From contig JAUXFR010000108.1 of assembly GCA_030622805.1 (NCBI GenBank), positions 1 to 5,614 on the forward strand: a DNA stretch of 5,614 nt, given 5' to 3'. Source of the stretch: Anaerolineae bacterium. Its GTDB lineage: Bacteria; Chloroflexota; Anaerolineae; Anaerolineales; UBA4823. The translations under genes and the position numbers were made by a program. The notes below the pieces were generated by a model. The model was not told where the DNA came from. It did no database searches and saw only the letters and a list, made by a program, of their open reading frames with translations. Shown piece after piece: positions 1 through 5,179 of this stretch (positions are counted from its first letter, which is position 1; each line of letters begins with the position of its first letter).

Positions 1-3
1 AAT

Positions 4-38
4 CCAAAATCCGAAATCCCAAATCCCCAATTCGGAAT
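4..38. repeat. Degenerate heptanucleotide tandem repeat, 5 units
   Basis: Five consecutive 7-base units each end in AAT: CCAAAAT, CCGAAAT, CCCAAAT, CCCCAAT, TCGGAAT. A partial unit (AAT, 1-3) precedes them, so the array may begin outside the window. On the minus strand it reads as ATT(T/G)(C/G/T)GG-type heptamers. It resembles the short tandemly repeated repetitive sequences scattered between genes in cyanobacteria and other large-genome environmental bacteria. Function is unknown. Confidence 0.75.
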
Positions 39-72
39 ATATTAACCCTCTTTCAGCACTTGACACTGATCA

Positions 73-108
73 CTGATACCTAATTACCTGATACCTAATT
101 ACCTGATA
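73..108. repeat. 15-bp tandem repeat, about 2.4 copies
   Basis: The 15-mer CTGATACCTAATTAC occurs twice, exactly and back to back (73-87 and 88-102), followed by a partial third copy CTGATA (103-108). Immediately upstream (66-72) a related CTGATCA adds to the CTGAT periodicity. On the minus strand the unit splits into 7/8-mers of the form AGGTATC and AGGTAATT, so it may be a variant of the same short-repeat family as the array at 4-38. Confidence 0.85.
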
Positions 109-180
109 ACCACTACAATTGTTCCTCATTGTTTGTTTTTTCGCGGAACAAATACTACCGCCTGCTTTGCAGTCCCCAGA

Positions 181-189
181 TGTTATAAT
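181..189 (+). promoter_or_regulatory. Extended -10 promoter for the acyl-CoA synthetase gene
   Basis: TGTTATAAT is a perfect extended -10 element: TG (181-182), one spacer base, then consensus TATAAT (184-189). No good -35 hexamer is found 15-19 bp upstream, which fits an extended -10 promoter that does not need one. Transcription would start near 196, giving a leader of about 65 nt before the ATG at 261. The call rests on consensus match only. Confidence 0.6.
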
Positions 190-260
190 TAACGCCGACT
201 TAACGATCAGAGCGCCTCACCAACCCATTCCCCCGCCCTGATTTTTCCTGGAGCCGCACA

Positions 261-2216
261 ATGAGTGAAAAATTTGACTTCGGCGGACAGATCGTCTGGG
301 AACCGTCCCCCGATTACGCCGACAATGCCCATATTTCAATATTCATGCGCCGATACGGCGTTGCCAATTTCAATGAACTGATGACGCGCTCGACCGAAGA
401 CGTGGCGTGGTTTACCGAAGCGGTCCTGCAGTACCTGAACATCGAATTTTACAAGCCGTATTCACAGGTTGTCGACCTTTCACAGGGCAATGCCTGGCCG
501 CGCTGGTGCGTGGGTGGAAAAATGAACATCGTCCACAACTGCCTGGACAAATATATACATACGCCAACGGAGGGACGAACAGCCTTGATCTGGGAAGGGG
601 AAGGTGGTCAGACCACGTCGTTGACCTACGGCGAACTGAGTCGGAAGGTCAATCAAACAGCCAATGCCCTGCGTGCCCTCGGACTTGGCAAGGGAGACGC
701 CATCGGTCTGTACATGCCGATGACACCCGAGATCGTGGTCGCCCTGCTGGCAATCGCGAAGATCGGCGGCATAATACTACCGCTCTTCTCAGGCTACGGC
801 GCAGGCGCGGTGATTTCCAGGCTTGCGGATGCCGATGCAAAAGCGATCTTCACCGCCGACGGCTTTTACAGGCATGGTAAACCGGTATCCATGAAACCAA
901 TCGCTGATCAGGCCGCTGCGCGTGTACCGACCTTGCAGCACATGATCGTGCTGAAACGGTCTGATATGGAAACCCCCATGGATCCAATAAGAGACCACTG
1001 GTGGCACGATCTGATCGACTCCCAACCCACACAATCGCAGACCGAACGAACAGACGCAGAAGATATCTTGATGATCATCTACACCTCCGGCACCACCGGA
1101 ACACCGAAGGGCGCTGTGCACACCCACTGCGGTTTCCCGGTCAAATCCGCCCAGGACATGGCTTTCGGAACCGATCTGCACCCGGGTCAGGTGCTGTACT
1201 GGATAACCGACATGGGTTGGATGATGGGGCCATGGCTTGTATTTGGCGCACTGCTTTTGGGCGGCACCTTCCTCATCTACGACGGCGCTCCCAATTATCC
1301 CGCTCCGGACCGCTTGTGGGAGATGGTCGCACGGCACCGCATCACCACCCTGGGCGTCAGCCCAACGTTGGTGCGCGCTTTGATCCCGTATGGTGAAGCC
1401 CCTTTCCGCAAACACGATCTCACATCCTTGCGCTTTTTCGCTTCCACAGGTGAGCCCTGGAATCCTGATCCCTGGTTTTGGCTTTTCAATGAAGTTGGTG
1501 AAGGAAAACTTCCGATCATAAATTATTCGGGCGGCACTGAAATATCAGGCGGAATTGTGATGGGCAATCCTATCCAACCGCTTAAACCATGCGCCTTCTC
1601 CGCTCCCTGCCCGGGGATCGCTGCGGATGTTTTTGATGAAAGCGGTCAGTCCGTCCGCAACCAGGTCGGTGAACTGGTGATCAAAGCCCCCTGGATTGGA
1701 ATGACGCGCGGCTTCTGGAAAGACCCACAACGCTACGAGAGTACATACTGGTCTCGCTGGTTAAACATATGGGTGCATGGTGATTTCGCAGCAGTCGATG
1801 ATGATGGATTGTGGTACATATTGGGTCGTTCAGATGACACCATTAAAGTTGCTGGCAAGCGACTCGGACCTGCTGAAGTTGAATCTGTGCTGGTGGGACA
1901 TCCCAATGTTGTCGAAGCTGCTGTCATCGGTGTACCCGATCCCATCAAGGGCAGCCAGGTGGTGGCATTCTGCGTGCTGGATAGTGCTTCAGAAGCTGAT
2001 GAGCAGTTGCGTGCCGGTCTGAAAGATCTGGTGGTCGCATCCATGGGAAAACCACTCACCCCGCGGGAAATCCTGTTTGTCAGCGATCTACCAAAGACTC
2101 GTAATGCCAAGGTGATGCGCCGCATGATCCGCGCCGCGTTCCTGGGCGAGGATCCAGGGGACACATCGTCACTGATGAATCCGGAAGCAGTCGACGAGAT
2201 AAAACACGCCCTGTGA
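261..2216 (+). CDS. AMP-forming acyl-CoA synthetase, acetyl/acetoacetyl-CoA synthetase type
   Basis: This 651-residue cytosolic enzyme of the ANL superfamily should convert a carboxylate, ATP and CoA to acyl-CoA, AMP and PPi. Its length is typical of acetyl- and acetoacetyl-CoA synthetases. Residues about 37-95 match the Acs N-terminal cap (GGKMNIVHNCLDK). The adenylate-forming core follows, with the P-loop YTSGTTGTPKG at 274-284, the A5-like NYSGGTE at 421-427 and the A7/A8 region WVHGDFA...GRSDD...KVAGKRLG at 504-535. The C-terminal lid carries the expected catalytic lysine, K617, in LPKTRNAKVMRR (family form LPKTRSGKIMRR). Compared with Acs, the acetate-pocket Trp aligns with G424, and other pocket positions become M321, M322 and T396, so the substrate is probably larger than acetate. 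SGGTE also recalls acetoacetyl-CoA synthetase. The ATG has GGAG 7 nt upstream. It appears to be a single-gene unit between its own promoter and a terminator. Family is certain; substrate is not. Confidence 0.93.
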   Translation: MSEKFDFGGQIVWEPSPDYADNAHISIFMRRYGVANFNELMTRSTEDVAWFTEAVLQYLNIEFYKPYSQVVDLSQGNAWPRWCVGGKMNIVHNCLDKYIHTPTEGRTALIWEGEGGQTTSLTYGELSRKVNQTANALRALGLGKGDAIGLYMPMTPEIVVALLAIAKIGGIILPLFSGYGAGAVISRLADADAKAIFTADGFYRHGKPVSMKPIADQAAARVPTLQHMIVLKRSDMETPMDPIRDHWWHDLIDSQPTQSQTERTDAEDILMIIYTSGTTGTPKGAVHTHCGFPVKSAQDMAFGTDLHPGQVLYWITDMGWMMGPWLVFGALLLGGTFLIYDGAPNYPAPDRLWEMVARHRITTLGVSPTLVRALIPYGEAPFRKHDLTSLRFFASTGEPWNPDPWFWLFNEVGEGKLPIINYSGGTEISGGIVMGNPIQPLKPCAFSAPCPGIAADVFDESGQSVRNQVGELVIKAPWIGMTRGFWKDPQRYESTYWSRWLNIWVHGDFAAVDDDGLWYILGRSDDTIKVAGKRLGPAEVESVLVGHPNVVEAAVIGVPDPIKGSQVVAFCVLDSASEADEQLRAGLKDLVVASMGKPLTPREILFVSDLPKTRNAKVMRRMIRAAFLGEDPGDTSSLMNPEAVDEIKHAL

Positions 2217-2218
2217 CG

Positions 2219-2283
2219 AACCTCCCGCGAGGGTAAAACCCAGAGCACAACTCGCGGGAGGTTAACTGCGCTTGCGTTTTTTT
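2219..2283 (+). terminator. Terminator-like hairpin after the acyl-CoA synthetase gene
   Basis: A perfect 13-bp inverted repeat, AACCTCCCGCGAG (2219-2231) and CTCGCGGGAGGTT (2251-2263), starts 2 nt after the stop codon. Its 19-nt loop may itself fold (GGGT/ACCC). A run of seven T lies at 2277-2283, 13 nt after the stem rather than directly adjacent, so it is not a textbook intrinsic terminator. The GC-rich stem, position and T-run still make termination or 3' end protection likely. Confidence 0.75.
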
Positions 2284-2300
2284 ACCCCTTACCGCACGCG

Positions 2301-2336
2301 GTTGTAGTTGACAACACCCATATTTAGTGCATAATA
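2301..2336 (+). promoter_or_regulatory. Sigma70-type promoter for the transporter-USP gene
   Basis: A consensus -35 TTGACA at 2308-2313 is followed after 16 bp by CATAAT (2330-2335, 5 of 6 matches to TATAAT). Transcription would start near 2342. The inverted repeat GTTGT-AGTTG-ACAAC (2301-2315) overlaps the -35 box and could be an operator half-site pair, though it is short. The promoter lies just past the upstream terminator, so the transporter gene is probably transcribed independently. Confidence 0.7.
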
Positions 2337-2341
2337 TATTG

Positions 2342-2484
2342 CTGGAATTCACAGAGACTTCTTCGTAGAAACACAAACATGAACGTTACATCGCTACTAA
2401 TCAAAATCCTGAAAACAGGCTGCACAAAACACACCGAGACATCCACATCCTGCCACACACGCAACCACAAAAGAGTAAATCAGT
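2342..2484 (+). other. CA-rich 5' leader of the transporter-USP mRNA
   Basis: The predicted leader is about 140 nt. Its second half (2420-2472) is very rich in A and C and poor in G and T, so it should be largely unstructured. A tiny hairpin CCTG-AAAA-CAGG sits at 2408-2419. I see no conserved riboswitch core, in particular no c-di-AMP (ydaO-type) motif. The Shine-Dalgarno is weak: AAAGAG at 2470-2475, 9 nt from the ATG. A 41-codon ORF (ATG 2379, TAA 2502-2504) runs through the leader and overlaps the transporter start out of frame; nothing shows it is translated. Confidence 0.4.
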
Positions 2485-4872
2485 ATGGCGCATGTCTCGC
2501 ATAAACTTTCGAACTCCGTCGAAGGGGCATTAGCAGGCGGAGGCGATCCAGCCACCTCTCCACTATACGTTTTCGGACCTTTCCTGAGGCTGATCGTCGT
2601 TGCAGGTGTAGCGTCGGTTACTTTTGGCACCTCTATCTGGTTGGTCGTTATCACCATAGCCATGGTATCTGCCATGTACAGGTTGGTGATGACCTGGGTG
2701 ACCGATGGCAGCGGTGGAAGCGGTCTCAGTGGGGAAGAGTTCGGTGGTTGGGCGGTAAAGGTTAATGCCGGGATCACCGTAGTCGAGTACACATTGACCT
2801 TTCTGGTCAGCATGGCTGCCATGGTCACTTTCATCGCCGATAGGGTTCCAGGGCTCAACGAATCGTTTTTCGGTATCCAGTACAGGACGATCGTGGCTAT
2901 TGTCCTCAGCGTCCTGACCGGCTGGCTTGTGAACCGCGGTCCAAAGACTGCCGCACGCGCGTTCGGACCCGCCACGGCTGGTGTACTGCTGCTGCTCTGG
3001 GCGATGGTAATCGCCACCATCTGGCAGTACGGTCTGCGTCTTCCCGACTTCAACCTGCAGGCATTTTCTCTCGATTATCTTAAATACACTTTCGGAGGCT
3101 TCACGCGTATGCTGGCTGTGATGACCGGTATCGAGGTGTTTGCCAACCTGGTCGCCGCTTACGATGGAACGCCCCAAAAAAGAAGCAACAAAGCTTTCGG
3201 AAGCCTGTTGATCATAATGGGCACAACCGCTGTGGTGATGCTCATCGTCGGTCCGGCAATCTACCAGCTATCCAACCCCGCCAATACCGAGGTCTCAGTA
3301 TTCACCCAGACAATGGATCAATTGCTGCCCCAGTCTCTGGCATACTTCGGCACCCTGGTCGGTGTTGCCGTTCTTCTTTCCGCTTCGGCAGCCAGTGCGC
3401 AGGGCATACAAAATCTTTCCCTGGGCTTGAAGAACCGCAACTACATCCCTTCCTTCCTCGGTGAACGAAATAAATATGACGTCGCTGATAAGCCCGTCTG
3501 GCTGCAGATTGGGCTGGTTGTGATTATTTTCCTGGTAGCCGGCACAAACGAGGAAACCTACCTGGCTATCTATGCCGCAGGCGTATTCATTTTGTTAAGT
3601 ATGACGGGTTGGGCAGCCAGTAAACGTCTGACGCGCATGCTGCGGGAAACATTTTCCACCTCAAATTTATTAACTCTGATCGGGACGGTAATCGCCGCAG
3701 CCATCACCACTGCGGCTACTCTTGTTATATTCGAAGAACGCTTCTTCGAAGGCGCCTGGACATATTTCATCTTCATCCCCCTGCTTTACATTGCATTCAC
3801 ATATTCACGCAGCACGCTGGGAGCTCCCAGCCCGGTTGCAGAACGTTTGGGTGAATTAGAAGAAGCCATGCTGGGTGGTTTTGGTTTCGGGCAGTCATTC
3901 GAACCAGCACTGGCTACCGCAGGACCGAGTGTTACACCACTCAACCCATTACCGGCGGGTACGGGGACAACTCTGTTGGAATCTGGTTGGAAAAATATCA
4001 AATCCTCACCCACGCATATCGTTGTTCCACTGGACGGTTCGCAATATGGTGAACAAGCGATACCCGCCGCGCGAGACTTATGCACCACATTCGACGCCCG
4101 ACTGACCCTGTTATCTGCCCTTAAGGAAAAATATCGCGATACCTCCCTGAACCAGGATAGGCAGAAATATCTCGACCAGATGACACGTCAGCTCATGGAT
4201 GAGGGACTGCAGACTGAATACACGCTGAGGTTTGGGCTCGTAGAGGATCGGATCAATGACCTGGTACGCGAACAAGGCGTCGATATGGTAGTGATGAGCA
4301 GCCATGGTAGATCGGGTTTAAAACGCTGGTTGATGGGGGGCGTGGCTACAGGAGTGATGCAGGTAGTGAATTGCCCAGTGCTCATCATCCACCCGCGAGC
4401 AGATGAAGGTGCGCCCGAACCCCTGTTCAGGAAACTGCTCATTACACTGGATGGTTCTGAATATTCCGAGCGCGTACTGCCGTACGTTAAATCCTCTTCT
4501 GAATTTAACAGTAAGGTGATTTTGCTGAGGATACCCGAAGTGCCAGAAGCCGAAATGTACGGCGCAGTATTGGAGGAGATCCAGGCACTGCGAGAGGAAG
4601 CTGAAGCAGAAGCCCAGGATTACCTCGAGTGCGTCGCTGCAGAACTTGGTAATGAGGGCATTGAAACGAGCGTAATTGTTCGAGGGTCGCGACCCGCGCA
4701 GACCATCATCTCTGTGGCAGGCGAAGAGCAGGTGGACGTGATCATGATGGCCACCCATGGGCGTGGTGGATTGCAACGCCTCTTTGTCGGAAGTGTTGCA
4801 GACAGGGTGGTTCATCACACCGATCATCCGGTCTTCCTCGTGCCCATCCAGGAACGTAGAAACACGCATTAA
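2485..4872 (+). CDS. APC-superfamily (KUP/KimA-like) transporter fused to two universal stress protein domains
   Basis: This 795-residue protein has two parts. Residues about 24-441 form a membrane domain with roughly 12 hydrophobic segments (TM1 about 24-42, TM3 about 92-118, TM6 about 204-226, TM12 about 421-441). After a Gly/Pro/Ala/Thr-rich linker (442-507) come two cytosolic USP domains, 509-637 and 648-788. TM1 carries GDPATSPLYV (20-29), close to the KUP potassium-transporter signature GDIGTSPLY. A Gly-rich DGSGGSG (74-80) follows TM2, TM3 has EYTLTFLVS (101-109) and TM6 has MTGIEVFAN (213-221). I infer cation, probably potassium, uptake; an amino-acid permease is the alternative. Both USP domains open with LDGS. 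USP2 keeps a near-canonical nucleotide loop (AxxG-9x-GS, 756-770); in USP1 it is degenerate (SxxG-9x-GG, 605-619). ATG 2485 is the first possible start after an in-frame TAA at 2476-2478. Architecture is certain, substrate is not. Confidence 0.88.
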   Translation: MAHVSHKLSNSVEGALAGGGDPATSPLYVFGPFLRLIVVAGVASVTFGTSIWLVVITIAMVSAMYRLVMTWVTDGSGGSGLSGEEFGGWAVKVNAGITVVEYTLTFLVSMAAMVTFIADRVPGLNESFFGIQYRTIVAIVLSVLTGWLVNRGPKTAARAFGPATAGVLLLLWAMVIATIWQYGLRLPDFNLQAFSLDYLKYTFGGFTRMLAVMTGIEVFANLVAAYDGTPQKRSNKAFGSLLIIMGTTAVVMLIVGPAIYQLSNPANTEVSVFTQTMDQLLPQSLAYFGTLVGVAVLLSASAASAQGIQNLSLGLKNRNYIPSFLGERNKYDVADKPVWLQIGLVVIIFLVAGTNEETYLAIYAAGVFILLSMTGWAASKRLTRMLRETFSTSNLLTLIGTVIAAAITTAATLVIFEERFFEGAWTYFIFIPLLYIAFTYSRSTLGAPSPVAERLGELEEAMLGGFGFGQSFEPALATAGPSVTPLNPLPAGTGTTLLESGWKNIKSSPTHIVVPLDGSQYGEQAIPAARDLCTTFDARLTLLSALKEKYRDTSLNQDRQKYLDQMTRQLMDEGLQTEYTLRFGLVEDRINDLVREQGVDMVVMSSHGRSGLKRWLMGGVATGVMQVVNCPVLIIHPRADEGAPEPLFRKLLITLDGSEYSERVLPYVKSSSEFNSKVILLRIPEVPEAEMYGAVLEEIQALREEAEAEAQDYLECVAAELGNEGIETSVIVRGSRPAQTIISVAGEEQVDVIMMATHGRGGLQRLFVGSVADRVVHHTDHPVFLVPIQERRNTH
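3730..3750. repeat. Perfect 9-bp inverted repeat inside the transporter gene
   Basis: TTCGAAGAA (3730-3738) and TTCTTCGAA (3742-3750) are perfect reverse complements around a 3-nt CGC loop. The stretch encodes FEERFFE between TM11 and TM12, so it may simply follow from adjacent Phe and Glu codons. No T-run follows on either strand. Function is not established. Confidence 0.6.
3816..3831. repeat. Perfect 16-bp palindrome at the membrane/linker junction
   Basis: GCTGGGAGCTCCCAGC is identical on both strands. It lies just where the membrane domain ends and the linker to the USP domains begins (encoding roughly residues 444-449, TLGAPS). A protein dimer could bind such a site, but it may be coincidental. 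Confidence 0.6.
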
Positions 4873-5018
4873 GCACCGCTGGACAATATAGTTAATCATC
4901 GTGGAGGGAAAACTGGCAGACTCGGCAATGTTGACGCGACTGAATGCTGTAATCCTGCACACTCTCGGTTGTGGACTCTCAAACATGATAAACACTGCCA
5001 TCTCAGTGCTGATTGTGA

Positions 5019-5068
5019 CGATTATCTTATCGGAATCGCCGATACCATCGATTACTGACCATTTTTTT
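5019..5068 (+). terminator. Weak terminator-like hairpin downstream of the transporter gene
   Basis: TATCGG (5028-5033) pairs with CCGATA (5039-5044) over a 5-nt loop. CGAT (5019-5022) can pair with ATCG (5047-5050) below an internal bulge. Seven T follow at 5062-5068, but 11 nt lie between stem and T-run and the stem is short. It could end the transporter transcript about 150 nt past its stop codon. Confidence 0.35.
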
Positions 5069-5104
5069 GTAGTGATAATTTGGCGATAAATATAGTTTAG
5101 AATC

Positions 5105-5131
5105 CTTTGTGTTCTTTGCGGTCTTCGTGGT
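5105..5131. repeat. Three-unit 9-bp tandem repeat
   Basis: Three adjacent nonamers, CTTTGTGTT (5105-5113), CTTTGCGGT (5114-5122) and CTTCGTGGT (5123-5131), differ from one another at two to three positions. Similar CTTTGTG-type nonamer strings are familiar to me from intergenic DNA of many environmental bacteria. Here the array occupies the -35 region of the putative promoter for the UPF0173 gene. Confidence 0.75.
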
Positions 5132-5142
5132 AAAAATATACT
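5114..5142 (+). promoter_or_regulatory. Possible promoter for the UPF0173 hydrolase gene
   Basis: TATACT at 5137-5142 matches the -10 consensus at 5 of 6 positions. The -35 position falls inside the 9-bp repeat and offers only weak matches (such as TTTGCG at 5115-5120, 16-bp spacer). A second -10-like TATAGT lies at 5091-5096 with TTGTAG at 5067-5072 (18-bp spacer). I cannot decide between them. Confidence 0.3.
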
Positions 5143-5167
5143 ATCTTAATAACATATACAAAATCTC

Positions 5168-5174
5168 AAGGAGG
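5168..5174 (+). promoter_or_regulatory. Ribosome binding site fixing a GTG start
   Basis: AAGGAGG is a full-length Shine-Dalgarno 5 nt before GTG 5180. It is the strongest of the three genes' ribosome binding sites, and it decides the GTG start because no ATG in frame is suitably placed and an in-frame TAA lies at 5150-5152. Confidence 0.85.
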
Positions 5175-5179
5175 ATATC

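Larger units (their letters stand above)
1..260. other. Non-coding region upstream of the acyl-CoA synthetase gene
   Basis: No credible coding region lies here and no end of an upstream gene is recognisable. The first 110 bases consist largely of two degenerate short tandem-repeat arrays (4-38 and 73-108). Bases 119-151 contain a 7-bp inverted repeat (TTGTTCC ... GGAACAA, 19-nt loop) without a following T-run on either strand, so I do not call it a terminator. An extended -10 promoter lies at 181-189. The Shine-Dalgarno GGAG at 250-253, 7 nt before the ATG, serves the downstream gene. Confidence 0.7.
4873..5179. other. Intergenic region between the transporter and UPF0173 genes
   Basis: These 307 bases contain no convincing gene. 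An open frame from GTG 4901 to 5089 would give 62 residues with one hydrophobic stretch, but it has no Shine-Dalgarno at a useful distance and no family resemblance. Contents in order: a 5-bp hairpin CACTG/CAGTG (4993-5008), an imperfect hairpin followed by seven T (5019-5068), an AT-rich segment with -10-like TATAGT (5091-5096), a three-unit 9-bp repeat (5105-5131), a possible -10 TATACT (5137-5142) and the Shine-Dalgarno of the next gene (5168-5174). Confidence 0.65.

Noticed and set aside
1..110. CRISPR array
   Set aside because: The repeats are 7 and 15 bp in direct tandem without spacers.
119..151. Terminator from the 7-bp inverted repeat TTGTTCC/GGAACAA
   Set aside because: The loop is 19 nt, the stem short, and no T-run follows on either strand.
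789..1415. 208-codon open frame on the minus strand
   Set aside because: It lies wholly opposite the acyl-CoA synthetase gene, has no recognisable family features and is explained by codon bias of the real gene.
2342..2484. c-di-AMP or other riboswitch in the transporter leader
   Set aside because: Such elements often precede potassium transporters, but this leader is CA-rich, almost unstructured and lacks the conserved core motifs.
2397..3053. 218-codon open frame on the minus strand
   Set aside because: It is antisense to the leader and membrane domain of the transporter; its Thr/Pro/Ser-rich composition is typical of a shadow of hydrophobic codons.
4318..5001. 227-codon open frame on the minus strand, partly in the intergenic region
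   Set aside because: Most of it is antisense to the USP domains; the protein is Cys/His/Phe-rich with no family resemblance and no clear ribosome binding site.
4901..5089. Small 62-codon + strand ORF with one hydrophobic stretch
   Set aside because: It starts at GTG with no Shine-Dalgarno at a useful distance, and it runs through hairpins and AT-rich intergenic DNA; considered chance.
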